A DNA stretch of 64,000 nucleotides from an uncultured Collinsella sp. (GTDB lineage Bacteria > Actinomycetota > Coriobacteriia > Coriobacteriales > Coriobacteriaceae), in NCBI GenBank assembly GCA_900758475.1, contig CAAERQ010000025.1, forward strand, positions 1 through 64,000. The letters are read 5' to 3'. Position numbers and translations under genes: made by a program. Below the pieces are notes generated by a model that searched no databases, was not told where the DNA came from, and worked only from the letters and a program-made list of their open reading frames with translations. Below, piece after piece: positions 33,553 to 42,472 of this stretch; position 1 is the first letter of the stretch; each line of letters starts with the position of its first letter.

Positions 33553-34135
33553 CGGGCTCGACCGTCCAGGTGATGCTTGCCACTTGGTCTCCCGTACCGC
33601 CGGCGTGGTAGATGTCACGCGTGACGCGGGCGACGTGGCCACTCACATTGAGCTTGACTTTGTCTGTTCCGTCGGCAATGCCCTCGTACTTCATGTCGAA
33701 GTTTGCGTCTTTGGAAAGATCGAGGCCCGTAGGCTGAGTCGCCGAGCTGGCATCCTTTTCTGCCTCATCGGGGCCAACCTTAAAATCGATGGAGTTCTGG
33801 GCCGAGCCTTTCTTTGCGTCTGCAACGATTGTCCAGTCGTTCTTGGCCGTGACCTTCATGTTGGTGACGTGGATGCCATATGCCGAGAGGTTGTCGATGG
33901 TAATCGTCTTGTCGGAGGGTCCTACAAGCGTTCCGTCGGCGTTGGCGGCAAAGGGGATGACCGTTGGCGCCTTAAACGAAACATTGCTAATGTCGGCCTT
34001 CACCGTCACATCGGTGGTTCCAACGCGCACCTCTGCCATGGCCGCCGTTGGCGCGGCGCCCATCGCAAGTGCAAGCGTAAGCCCTGCGCCCACGGCGAGT
34101 GCCCTGGCTCCGCTCAGGTTCATGGGTGTGTTCAT
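33533..34135 (-). CDS. Secreted hypothetical protein (beta-rich)
   Basis: The 200-residue protein has a signal peptide (1-34, ending AAPTAAMA). A beta-strand-rich body follows: VRVGTTDVTVKADISNVSFKAP, and ITIDNLSAYGIHVTNMKVTAKNDWTI. A weak resemblance to TasA/WxL-type matrix or wall-bound proteins is noticeable (alternating strands, Trp near the end of a strand), but no family can be named. AGAAAGGATCG precedes the ATG. It is the third gene of the envelope cluster. Confidence 0.7.
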   Translation of the reverse strand: MNTPMNLSGARALAVGAGLTLALAMGAAPTAAMAEVRVGTTDVTVKADISNVSFKAPTVIPFAANADGTLVGPSDKTITIDNLSAYGIHVTNMKVTAKNDWTIVADAKKGSAQNSIDFKVGPDEAEKDASSATQPTGLDLSKDANFDMKYEGIADGTDKVKLNVSGHVARVTRDIYHAGGTGDQVASITWTVEPGAHATS

Positions 34136-34222
34136 AATCGATCCTTTCTGCTCGTCACGGACTGTTTCCGTGATGGTTGGACGAATGGGGACAGGGTGCT
34201 GCCCCTGCTTACGCGTCGGCCA

Positions 34223-34732
34223 CTAGCCTTCTGCCTGGGCCACCCGTACTTTGACGCGCGTCGGATTGCCGTGGGTGTCGTAGGTCTTGGCATCGAGTGC
34301 CTGAATCTCGATATATGCCTCGCCTTCTTGGATATCGCCGGCGGGGCAGGTCTCAACCGTCTTGCCGGCTTCGACCACACCGGACTCATAGATGGTCTCG
34401 TCGTTTTGAATCACGCGGAAGCGCTGGGGAAACTTGTTGTCTTGGACGTTTTGCACGTTGACGCGCAGCTTGCCGCCTTCCTGCAACTGTGCGACCGGTG
34501 CGACCGAGATCGTCATCATGTTGTCACGGACGATGGCGTCGAGCTCATCCTGGATTTCTTGGCGCGATTTACCTTCTGCCGTCGTGACCGAGGCACCCGC
34601 TTCGGGCACGGGCTGCGACTGCCAGGCGTATAGCCCTACGGCGATGAGGGCGCAGACGATAGCCAGGCAGACAACGACGAGTTTCTTGCGACGCCCCAGT
34701 CCTGCAAGGCGGGGCGGCTTCTTCGCACTCAT
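34223..34732 (-). CDS. Membrane-anchored hypothetical protein
   Basis: The 169-residue protein has a basic N-terminus (KKPPRLAGLGRRKK), a single membrane helix (about 18-36) and an extracytoplasmic beta domain. LRVNVQNVQDNKFPQRFRVIQNDETIYESGVV and EAYIEIQALDAKTYDTHGNPTRVKV suggest an immunoglobulin-like fold. Its start overlaps the stop of the preceding small gene as ATGA. A function as a surface assembly or anchoring factor for the secreted proteins downstream is inference. Confidence 0.72.
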   Translation of the reverse strand: MSAKKPPRLAGLGRRKKLVVVCLAIVCALIAVGLYAWQSQPVPEAGASVTTAEGKSRQEIQDELDAIVRDNMMTISVAPVAQLQEGGKLRVNVQNVQDNKFPQRFRVIQNDETIYESGVVEAGKTVETCPAGDIQEGEAYIEIQALDAKTYDTHGNPTRVKVRVAQAEG

Positions 34733-35025
34733 GCGGCGTCCTTGGTGGTGTAGACGCGTGCGAACGTGGACGGGTCCGCTCCAAAGAGCATGTGAAGCAT
34801 CAGGCGGCGCGAGTAGATGAGCTCGTCGAAGTCGTGAGGGAGCTCGATATTGTGGATGCGCGCGATGTGGTGGGCGAGCGCCGAGAACGACTCGGGGTCG
34901 CAGATAACATCGGTGGTGACGTGGTAGACCGTCGTATCGGGGAACGCCTCTTCGTCGAAAGGCAGGAGATAGGGATCGTCGTCGACCTCGATGGCGACGC
35001 CGTACTGGGGCCAGTAATATGCCAT
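34729..35025 (-). CDS. Small cytosolic hypothetical protein, first gene of surface cluster
   Basis: The 98-residue acidic protein begins MAYYWPQYGVAIEVDDDPYLLPFDEEAFPDT (written only as its opening pattern here) and has no signal peptide or membrane segment. No family is recognised. AGGGAGG upstream and the ATGA overlap with the next gene make the assignment secure as a gene. The leading position could mean a regulatory or chaperone role, but nothing in the sequence proves it. Confidence 0.65.
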   Translation of the reverse strand: MAYYWPQYGVAIEVDDDPYLLPFDEEAFPDTTVYHVTTDVICDPESFSALAHHIARIHNIELPHDFDELIYSRRLMLHMLFGADPSTFARVYTTKDAA

Positions 35026-35371
35026 GGGAACCTCCCTGCTTCTGGGGCCAAAACTTCCATTGGTTTTGGCTGTTGATGCCGACCGTATCAGTCACTACTT
35101 GACCAATTTCTGACCAAATGCTTGACGGATTGACATCTCCGCAGGTAAAAGATGGTAAAAATTACTTCAACTTTTTTCGAGCGACAATTGCGTGGTCGCT
35201 GGCGGTAAAGCGACATGTGTCAAAAGCATCGTCTGCCGAGGAAACCTTGCCGCTCGCCGAATTGCACGAACGTAAAAATCGCCAATTATGGAGACGGTCT
35301 CGAACACGTCGACGAAACGATGCGGTAACATCTCCCTGCAAACACTGTAGTTAGCTAAAGGGGGAGTTCGC
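35026..35371. other. Divergent intergenic region with direct repeat TGACCAA
   Basis: This 346-base interval separates the surface cluster from the dehydrogenase/Etf operon. TGACCAA occurs twice with an 11-base period (35100-35106 and 35111-35117) in an AT-rich patch, a spacing of one helical turn that could be an activator site. GGGGGAG precedes the GTG at 35372. No RNA motif or gene was recognised. Confidence 0.4.
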
Positions 35372-36979
35372 GTGTCTGCAACCATCAAACCCTTCACCGA
35401 CGAGTTCGAGGAGTATGGTCGCGATGAGTCTCGCGCATCGGGCGAGGCCTCGAGCATCTCGTTTCCGACAACGGAGGACGAGGTCCGCGCCATTTTGAAA
35501 AAGCTCCATGCCGAGCGTGTCCCAGTGACGGTTCAGGGCGCCCGGACCGGTCTTGCCGCCGGCGCCGTGCCTCATGGCGGTCACATTCTCAATACTTCCC
35601 GCATGAATCGCTACCTAGGCATTCGCCGCGATGAGCAGGGCCGCTTTCTTTTGCGTGTGGCGCCCGGCGTCGTGCTGTCCGAGCTGCGCAAGCAGCTGGG
35701 CAAGAAAGTGTTGCCGACTGCCGGCTGGGACCAGGCATCGCTTGAGGTCTACGAGGAGTTCCAGGAAGCTCCCGAGCAATTCTTTCCCACCGATCCCACC
35801 GAGGCATCTGCCTGCCTGGGCGGCATGGCGGCATGCAACGCTTCCGGCGCCCGTAGCTACGCTTACGGCCCCATGCGCCCTCACGTCACGGGCCTTCATG
35901 TCGCGCTGACCGATGGCGACCTGCTCGAGCTTCACCGTGGCGAGGTTTTTGCACGGGGTCGTTGCCTTTCGCTCGTCACGGTGCAGGGCCGTACGCTCGA
36001 GCTCGACCTTCCCGATTACACCATGCCCAAGACCAAAAATGCTTCGGGCTATTTCGTCGCTGACGATATGGATGCCATCGATCTGTTTATCGGTGCGTGT
36101 GGCACACTCGGCGTCATCACCGAGCTCGAGATCGCCCTGCAGTCGGCGCCTGCGGTCGTTTGGGGCGTGAGCTGCTTCTTTGACAGCGAAGACAAGGCCG
36201 TGTCCTTCACCGATTCTGTGCGTCCTGTCCTATCCCACGCGGCCGCCATCGAATATTTCGATGCGGGAGCCCTGGATATCCTGCGTCGTCAGCGCGAGCA
36301 GTCGACCGCGTTCGCCTCGCTGCCGGCGCTCGACAAAGACGCCAAGGTCTGTGTTTACGTGGAGCTCGACTGCGACGATGAAGCCCAGGCGACAGAGGAG
36401 CTGTATCACTTGGGGTGGGTACTAGAGCTTGCGGGCGGTAGCGACGATGCGACATGGGTCGCGCGCACCGAGGTCGATCGCGAGTGCCAGCGATTCTTCC
36501 GCCATGCGGTGCCCGAGAGCGTCAACATGCTCATCGACGAGCGTCGCCACACGGATCCCACCATCACCAAACTGGGCTCGGACATGTCGGTGCCCAACGC
36601 ACGCTTGGCCGATGTCATCGCCCTTTATCGCCGCACGTTGGCCGAAAGTGGGCTTGAATCTGCCGCCTGGGGGCACATCGGTAACAACCATCTGCATGTG
36701 AACATTCTGCCGCGCGATATGCAGGATTACCGACGCGGCGGAGAACTCTTTGCTCAGTGGGCTTCCGAGGTCACGGCCATGGGCGGTGCCGTCTCCGCCG
36801 AACACGGCGTCGGCAAGATCAAGGCGGGCTTCTTGGAGACGATGTACGGTCACGAGGCCATGGTCGAGTCGGCGCGGCTCAAGCTCCAGCTCGATCCTGC
36901 CGGGCAGATGGGTCGCGGCAACCTGTTTTCGGAGAAGCTCTTGGATGAGCTCGTCCAGAAAGGGGGCGCGTGCAGATGA
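35372..36979 (+). CDS. FAD-linked 2-hydroxyacid (lactate-type) dehydrogenase
   Basis: A 535-residue flavoprotein of the GlcD/D-lactate dehydrogenase family. The PCMH-type FAD-binding domain (about 25-230) carries VTVQGARTGLAAGAVP and CNASGARSYAYG. The C-terminal substrate domain carries GHIGNNHLHVN and AEHGVGKIK. It is followed by electron-transfer flavoprotein genes in the order D-B-A, like the Ldh-EtfAB (LctBCD) complex of Acetobacterium woodii that oxidises lactate with NAD+ by confurcation. Length exceeds the roughly 470 residues of LctD. The substrate (lactate, glycolate or another 2-hydroxyacid) is not certain. The GTG start is preceded by AAAGGGGGAG. Confidence 0.9.
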   Translation: MSATIKPFTDEFEEYGRDESRASGEASSISFPTTEDEVRAILKKLHAERVPVTVQGARTGLAAGAVPHGGHILNTSRMNRYLGIRRDEQGRFLLRVAPGVVLSELRKQLGKKVLPTAGWDQASLEVYEEFQEAPEQFFPTDPTEASACLGGMAACNASGARSYAYGPMRPHVTGLHVALTDGDLLELHRGEVFARGRCLSLVTVQGRTLELDLPDYTMPKTKNASGYFVADDMDAIDLFIGACGTLGVITELEIALQSAPAVVWGVSCFFDSEDKAVSFTDSVRPVLSHAAAIEYFDAGALDILRRQREQSTAFASLPALDKDAKVCVYVELDCDDEAQATEELYHLGWVLELAGGSDDATWVARTEVDRECQRFFRHAVPESVNMLIDERRHTDPTITKLGSDMSVPNARLADVIALYRRTLAESGLESAAWGHIGNNHLHVNILPRDMQDYRRGGELFAQWASEVTAMGGAVSAEHGVGKIKAGFLETMYGHEAMVESARLKLQLDPAGQMGRGNLFSEKLLDELVQKGGACR

Positions 36980-37791
36980 GCGATTTCCATATGGTGGTGT
37001 GCGTCAAGGCGGTGCCGGGCAGCACCGAGGTCAAGATGGACCCCAAGACCAATACCATCGTGCGCGATGGCAAGCAGGCGGTCATTAATCCCTTTGACGC
37101 GAGCGCTTTGGAATGCGCGCTGGCGCTGAAGGACGACTTTATCGGCTTTGGCATGGACGTGCGCGTAACGGTGGTGTCGATGGGCATCCCCGCGACCGAA
37201 TCGCTATTGCGCGACTGCATCGCCCGAGGCGCCGATGACGCACTGCTGCTGACCGATCGCGCCTTTGCAGGTGCCGATACCCTGGCAACCACCTATGCCC
37301 TCAAGTGCGGCATCGAGGCGCTCGACGAGGACTTCGACCTGCTCATCTGCGGCAAGATGGCGGTGGACGGCGATACAGCCCAGATTGGTCCCGAGCTTGC
37401 CGGTGCCTTTGAGATTCCCTGCGTGACCGACGTGAGCTGCGTGCAGAGCGCGGGCTTTACGACCTGTGGTTCACTGGCGCTTATTCACGGCTGCGATGCC
37501 GGCGAGGAGACGGTCTATCTTGAGATGCCGTGTGCGATGACGACCGCCAAGGAGATTGGCCAACTGCGCATGCCGAGCATTGCCGGTATTCGTGCAGCCG
37601 AGGAGGCGGACGTGCTCGTGGTCAACGCTGCCGACGTGAACGCCGACCCCGCGCGCTGCGGCCTTGCCGGCTCACCGACACAGGTCGTGCGATCGTTTGT
37701 GCCCGACCGCGACCAAACGTGCGAGGCCGTTGACGGAACGGCGTCCGAGCAGGCGGCGAAACTTGCCAAGATTATCGAGGGGATGGCATAG
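36976..37791 (+). CDS. etfB: Electron transfer flavoprotein beta subunit
   Basis: EtfB binds nucleotide and shuttles electrons between the dehydrogenase and EtfA. The 271-residue protein shows the EtfB opening VCVKAVPGSTEVKMDP, the AND-type region GADDALLLTDRAFAGADTLATTYAL and DGDTAQIGPELA. The ATG (36976) overlaps the dehydrogenase stop (ATGA). An AAAGGGGG lies 13 bases upstream. GTG 36970 is a less likely start. Bifurcating EtfBs bind a second FAD; the DGDTAQIGP segment fits that group. Confidence 0.94.
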   Translation: MSDFHMVVCVKAVPGSTEVKMDPKTNTIVRDGKQAVINPFDASALECALALKDDFIGFGMDVRVTVVSMGIPATESLLRDCIARGADDALLLTDRAFAGADTLATTYALKCGIEALDEDFDLLICGKMAVDGDTAQIGPELAGAFEIPCVTDVSCVQSAGFTTCGSLALIHGCDAGEETVYLEMPCAMTTAKEIGQLRMPSIAGIRAAEEADVLVVNAADVNADPARCGLAGSPTQVVRSFVPDRDQTCEAVDGTASEQAAKLAKIIEGMA

Positions 37792-38997
37792 ATGAGCGGA
37801 CTGATTATCGATAGCGAAGCCTGTATCGGCTGCGGTCGCTGCGTTCGCGCCTGTGCCTCGGGCGGCATCGTAGTGGAAGGCGAGCGGCCCAACCGTTGCG
37901 CCCGCGTAACCGACGGCTGCATCCTATGCGGCGGGTGCGTCGACGCCTGCCCTGTCAACGCTATCTCGATCGAGCGTGACGAGGCCGCTGGCGCGGTGGA
38001 CCTTGATGCATATCGAGACATTTGGGTATTCGTGCAGACCGACGAGCACGATACGGTGACTCCCGTTGCCTATGAGCTCATGAGCAAGGGCCGCGAGCTT
38101 GCCGATGTCCGTGGTTGCCGTCTGGTGGCATTGGCTGGTATGAGCCCCGAGAGCTCGCTCAAGGACCTGGAGTATCTGGTTTGCGCCGGTGCAGACGAGG
38201 TCCTGGTCTGCCGTGACGAGCGCCTGCGTCAGAACGACGCGGAGGTCTATGCTCGCCTCATCTGCGATTTGGTAGCCGAGCGCAAGCCCGAGGCCATTCT
38301 GTACGGTGCGACCGCCTTTGGCCGTGAGCTGGCGCCTGGCGTTGCCGTACGCCTGCAGACGGGCCTTACGGCCGACTGCACCGTGCTTTCGATGGATGCG
38401 GAAACGGGCCTGCTGCAGCAGACGCGCCCGGCGTTTGGCGGCAACTTGATGGCCACCATCATTTGCCCCAACCACCGTCCTCAGATGGCAACGGTGCGCC
38501 CCGGCATCTTTAGGGAGCCCGAGTTTGACTACAGCCGCTCTGGCACGATTACCCGAGTATCGCTTGCGGAAGACACCAAGGCTCGTGTCGAGATCTCGAT
38601 TCCCGCCGAGGAGTGGGGGCAGCAGGCTTCGATCGCCGATGCCGAGCGCCTGGTCGTGGTGGGTCGCGGCATTGGTTCCAAGAAAAACCTGCCGCTGATG
38701 CGAAAACTCGCCGGGGCTCTGGGAGCCGAGCTTGGCTGCACGCGACCTGTCGTGGAGGCCGGCTGGTTGGAGTATCGCCATCAGATTGGCCAGACGGGCG
38801 TATCGGTTGCGCCTAAGCTTCTCGTGAGTATCGGTGTTTCGGGCGCCATTCAGCATCTTGCCGGCATCGGTGGGGCGGAGTGCATTATCGCCGTCAACGA
38901 GGACCCGGATGCCCCCATCTTTGGTGCTGCCCAGTACAAGGTTGTCGGCGATGCCGTCGAGGTCGTCGAGGAGCTGCTGGCCCAGCTTGAGCGCTAG
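37792..38997 (+). CDS. etfA: Electron transfer flavoprotein alpha subunit with N-terminal 2x[4Fe-4S] ferredoxin domain
   Basis: The 401-residue protein begins with two tetracysteine clusters: C11, C14, C17, C21 and C43, C46, C49, C53. The EtfA domain follows, with the FAD-binding C-terminal part (RGIGSKKNLPLMRKLAGALGA; GQTGVSVAPKLLVSIGVSGAIQH). N-terminal ferredoxin domains are found on EtfA of bifurcating lactate dehydrogenase, caffeyl-CoA reductase and similar complexes. There they pass low-potential electrons to or from ferredoxin. ATG overlaps closely with etfB (adjacent). It supports energy conservation in an anaerobe. Confidence 0.94.
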   Translation: MSGLIIDSEACIGCGRCVRACASGGIVVEGERPNRCARVTDGCILCGGCVDACPVNAISIERDEAAGAVDLDAYRDIWVFVQTDEHDTVTPVAYELMSKGRELADVRGCRLVALAGMSPESSLKDLEYLVCAGADEVLVCRDERLRQNDAEVYARLICDLVAERKPEAILYGATAFGRELAPGVAVRLQTGLTADCTVLSMDAETGLLQQTRPAFGGNLMATIICPNHRPQMATVRPGIFREPEFDYSRSGTITRVSLAEDTKARVEISIPAEEWGQQASIADAERLVVVGRGIGSKKNLPLMRKLAGALGAELGCTRPVVEAGWLEYRHQIGQTGVSVAPKLLVSIGVSGAIQHLAGIGGAECIIAVNEDPDAPIFGAAQYKVVGDAVEVVEELLAQLER

Positions 38998-39806
38998 GCG
39001 CGCGCCAGCCAGTCGCGCATCTCGTCCTTTAGACGCTCCCAGGTCGCTTGCGTGGCGGGATCGGCAAAGGGGCGCGTAATGCCAAAGGGCGCGTCGAGCA
39101 GGCGGTAGATATCGCCCTGCTCGCGCGCCAGCGCGCGGCTCGCTGGATAGACGAGCTCAAACATAAAGCAGATGAGCCCCACCAGGTAGTCGGCGGCCTC
39201 GTCGCGTTCGTCGCGTGCAACGCAGCGGTGCTCGTCAAAGGCGGTAAGCGCCGGTGTCGAGAACCGGCTGGCGAGAAACGTGTCCTCATCCACCTTGAGG
39301 ATAGTGTCGACGGTGCTGTCGGCGATGGTGCGCATAATGTCGATCTTGTCGCCATCGCGTACGATATCGCAGAAGCACCGTGTACGCTCGTCGAGTTGTG
39401 CCGGCAGGCGAAAGTCGCTGTGATAGGCAATGCTCGCTCGGATGAGCTCATCTTCTGCCGGGTCATCGATAAAGTCGCGGATGCTCGTTACAGCGGGCAC
39501 ATCGGCGGGGTTCTCGCCAAAGAGGACCCCGACGCCCAACGCTGCGTGGCTCATACTCTCGGCGTCCTTAAAGGTGTCCCAGCGCCGCAACTGTTCAAAG
39601 CGTCCCATATCGTGTAACAGGCCGCAAAGCCAGGCCAGGTCAATATCCTCTGTCGACCAGCCCTGCTCGCGCGCCACGGCATCGCATGCCTCGGCAACGT
39701 GGTACGTATGCTCGATTTTGAGCGCGATGCGTGGGTTGGTGGCGTCGTAGGCATCGGTATAGCGTTTGAAGGCCGCGGTCGCCCGGCCCCGATCGATAGC
39801 TGTCAT
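38994..39806 (-). CDS. HD-domain phosphohydrolase
   Basis: A 270-residue HD-superfamily protein with His36 in EHTYHV, HD at 65-66 in LLHDMGR, and a later RDGDKID (Asp) completing the metal site. Such proteins hydrolyse phosphate esters of nucleotides or cyclic nucleotides; the substrate is not predictable. It is convergent with etfA, the two stop codons overlapping by 4 bases, and is transcribed alone. Confidence 0.85.
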   Translation of the reverse strand: MTAIDRGRATAAFKRYTDAYDATNPRIALKIEHTYHVAEACDAVAREQGWSTEDIDLAWLCGLLHDMGRFEQLRRWDTFKDAESMSHAALGVGVLFGENPADVPAVTSIRDFIDDPAEDELIRASIAYHSDFRLPAQLDERTRCFCDIVRDGDKIDIMRTIADSTVDTILKVDEDTFLASRFSTPALTAFDEHRCVARDERDEAADYLVGLICFMFELVYPASRALAREQGDIYRLLDAPFGITRPFADPATQATWERLKDEMRDWLARA

Positions 39807-40018
39807 AATGACTTCCTAAAAAGCTGTGTCTTTCGATCCGGTGGCAATTGTAGGTGAACTCGGTTGCTGTCGGGCGATGATTCTGCCATGTCGTTGCCTG
39901 ACCCAACGAATCGAATTTCTCACCGAGCCGGTCTGCTTCTTCTGGTACCATGGTCAAACTTTACTGTAGCAAAGCGTGACGTGGGCTTTTGTTCTGCGTC
40001 AGCGGAAATGGGGGTTTC

Positions 40019-41041
40019 ATGGCACAGGAAGCGACCGCCAACGAGCAAAAAAAATTCAAGGTACCGCGTATCCCGGGCGACATCATGATCTATCCCATGA
40101 TTGTTGGCCTTTTGCTCAACACTTTCTGCCCGCAGGTCTTTGAGATCGGCGGCTTCTTTACCGCTGCCTGCCGCGGTGGTTCCAACACCATCGTTGCCGC
40201 GATCCTGCTGTTTGTGGGTGCCGGCATCAGCTTTAAGTCCACGCCGGGCGCCATCAAGACCGGTATCGTCGTTCTGATCCCCAAGCTTGTTGTTGCGGCC
40301 GCCCTTGGCTTGGGTGTGGCATATTTCTTTAACGACAACTTCCTGGGCCTGAGCTCCGTGTCTATCATCGGCGGCATCACGTTTTGCAACATGGCGCTCT
40401 ACACGGGCATCATGGGCGAGTTCGGCGACGAGTCCGAGCAGGGCGCCGTCGGTATCCTGTTCTTTACGGCCGGCCCCGCCGTCACGATGATCATCCTCGG
40501 TGTCTCGGGTCTCGCCAACATCCCCGTCGGTACCATCATCGGCTCCATACTGCCGCTTGTTATCGGCATGGTCCTGGGCAACTTGTTCCCGTTTATCAAG
40601 AACCTGCTGGTCCCCGGCGCCAATCCCGCGATCGCCGTTATCGGTTTTCAGCTCGGTGCGTCCATGAGTCTTTCGAGCTTTATCACCGGCGGTATTTCCG
40701 GTATCTTGCTGGGTCTCATCACGCTCTTTATCGTCGGCCCCATCACCTTTGCGTTCGAGCGCCTGTGCGGTGGTAACGGCAAGGCGGCCGTTGCCTGCTC
40801 CACTATCGCCGGCACTGCCATGACCACGCCGGTCGCCCTCGCCGAGGTCGCTCCGCGCTATGCCGAACTTGCGCCCACCGCGTACGCCCAGATCGCCACC
40901 GCCGTCATCATCACGGCAATCATGGCTCCGATTCTGACCGGCTGGGTCGACAAGAAGTTTTGCCAGGGCAAAGAGGATCTGTCGGTCGAAGGCATCGAGG
41001 CCATCGAGGAGGCCGTCGCGACCGATATCGACGGTGAGTAA
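40019..41041 (+). CDS. kdgT: 2-keto-3-deoxygluconate permease
   Basis: The 340-residue integral membrane protein matches KdgT, which imports 2-keto-3-deoxygluconate (from pectin or hexuronates) by proton symport. Conserved stretches are FKVPRIPGDIMIYPMIVGLLLNTFCPQ, GGSNTIVAAILLFVGAGI and GGNGKAAVACSTIAGTAMTTPVALAEVAP. ATG 40019 follows a GGGGG ribosome site. No kdgA/kdgK is adjacent, so catabolic partners must be elsewhere. Confidence 0.9.
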   Translation: MAQEATANEQKKFKVPRIPGDIMIYPMIVGLLLNTFCPQVFEIGGFFTAACRGGSNTIVAAILLFVGAGISFKSTPGAIKTGIVVLIPKLVVAAALGLGVAYFFNDNFLGLSSVSIIGGITFCNMALYTGIMGEFGDESEQGAVGILFFTAGPAVTMIILGVSGLANIPVGTIIGSILPLVIGMVLGNLFPFIKNLLVPGANPAIAVIGFQLGASMSLSSFITGGISGILLGLITLFIVGPITFAFERLCGGNGKAAVACSTIAGTAMTTPVALAEVAPRYAELAPTAYAQIATAVIITAIMAPILTGWVDKKFCQGKEDLSVEGIEAIEEAVATDIDGE

Positions 41042-41086
41042 CGGCCGTTACCGATAATAGATTCCGGCGTGCAATTCGCGCCGTTT

Positions 41087-41135
41087 GAGCGCCCGAACGA
41101 AAGCTGTCTTGCGGTGACGTTCGGGTGCTCTGCTA
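41087..41135 (+). terminator. Hairpin after kdgT
   Basis: GAGCGCCCGAACG (41087-41099) pairs with CGTTCGGGTGCTC (41118-41130) with one wobble pair, followed by TGCTATTATT. The lack of a clear T run lowers confidence. It may be a leader structure of the cyclase gene instead. Confidence 0.5.
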
Positions 41136-41229
41136 TTATTCCCTTTACCCCTGCGGAGTAAGGGGTGTTTATTGCCCAGACACGAATCGGGCGATTCTGA
41201 CCACTTGGATATTGAAGGGAGGGCGTCTA

Positions 41230-42372
41230 GTGGTTAAGGCACTCAAGATTGAGATATTCCTGCTATGCATGATTGTTCTTATCGGGCTTGCCGCGCGAAG
41301 CCGTCGCTCCTTGTTCTCGAGTACCCAGCAGCTTCTGTTTAGCATGCTGGGCTACACGTCTGCTGCCTACATTTTCTTCGATATGATCTGGACGCTCTCG
41401 GACGGCGTGAGCACTCCTGTAGGCATCACGGCCAACTGGATTTCCAACGCGGTCTCGTTTTCGCTGTTCGCCATCGCGTGCCTCATTTGGTTTTTCTATT
41501 CCGAGACAGTGCAGGGCTCTCGCCTTTTGACCGCGCGCTATAGGGTGGCGCTCGTGACGTTGCCAACCGTATTGGTGGTCGTGCTGGCATTTACCAGCTA
41601 CTGGACGCACGCTATGTTCTATATCGATGCGCAGGGCGTGTATCGTCGCGGAGCACTTTATATGATTCAACCTATCGTTAGCTACTGCTACATCATATAT
41701 ACGTCTTTGCATGCCTTTATTCAGACTCGAAAAGTCGAAAGTCTGCAAAAGAAGGCCATTTATCGCACCCTCGCCTTTTTTGCGGTTCCCGCTCTGGTGG
41801 GCGGTACCTTCCAGGTTTTGTTTTCGGTGCCGGGCCTTTGCGTCGGTATAACGCTGAGCATCCTGCTGCTCTACATCATCTACCAGGAGCAGCTGATCTC
41901 GACCGACCCGTTGACTGGCCTTAACAATCGCAACCGTTTTGAGACCTATACGCTGTCGTTCTTCTCAAATGTGGATCAGGCCAAAGATGTGTATCTGCTT
42001 ATGATGGATGCCGACGGCTTTAAGCAGATTAACGACCGGTATGGACATGTTGAGGGCGATCATGCCCTCCAGGTCATATCTGCTACGCTCAAAGAGGTCT
42101 GCTCGGCGTCTGGTGGTTTTATCGCACGTTATGGCGGCGATGAGTTCGTGGTGCTCCAGAAGGCTGCGGCGGAACAGGACATCATAGACCTGTGTTCGGC
42201 GATTAACGACGAGCTCGCTCATGCCGAGGTGCCGTATCTGTTGCGGATGTCCATCGGCTATGCACGGGTCGGTGATGATGTCGATACCTGGCAAGACTTA
42301 CTTCGCGCTGCCGATGCGGAGCTCTACCGCGTCAAGGCCGAGAAAAAGAAAGCCGGCGCCCAGATACGCTAG
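41230..42372 (+). CDS. Membrane diguanylate cyclase (GGDEF)
   Basis: The 380-residue protein has an N-terminal region with about six to seven membrane helices (1-215) and a C-terminal GGDEF domain. That domain starts STDPLTGLNNRNRFE and has the intact active site GGDEF (302-306), predicting synthesis of cyclic di-GMP. No I-site RxxD is evident five residues before. The sensory part is of the 7TM type. GTG 41230 with GGGAGGG upstream is chosen; earlier in-frame starts lack ribosome sites. Confidence 0.9.
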   Translation: MVKALKIEIFLLCMIVLIGLAARSRRSLFSSTQQLLFSMLGYTSAAYIFFDMIWTLSDGVSTPVGITANWISNAVSFSLFAIACLIWFFYSETVQGSRLLTARYRVALVTLPTVLVVVLAFTSYWTHAMFYIDAQGVYRRGALYMIQPIVSYCYIIYTSLHAFIQTRKVESLQKKAIYRTLAFFAVPALVGGTFQVLFSVPGLCVGITLSILLLYIIYQEQLISTDPLTGLNNRNRFETYTLSFFSNVDQAKDVYLLMMDADGFKQINDRYGHVEGDHALQVISATLKEVCSASGGFIARYGGDEFVVLQKAAAEQDIIDLCSAINDELAHAEVPYLLRMSIGYARVGDDVDTWQDLLRAADAELYRVKAEKKKAGAQIR

Positions 42373-42472
42373 AAAAAAGGGGCGCACGCTTGCGTGCGTG
42401 GCGGCCCTCAACTCACCGATGTACTCCATTAAGCTAAAGTATGCGGACACCCTCTCTAAAAAGATGAGCTCG

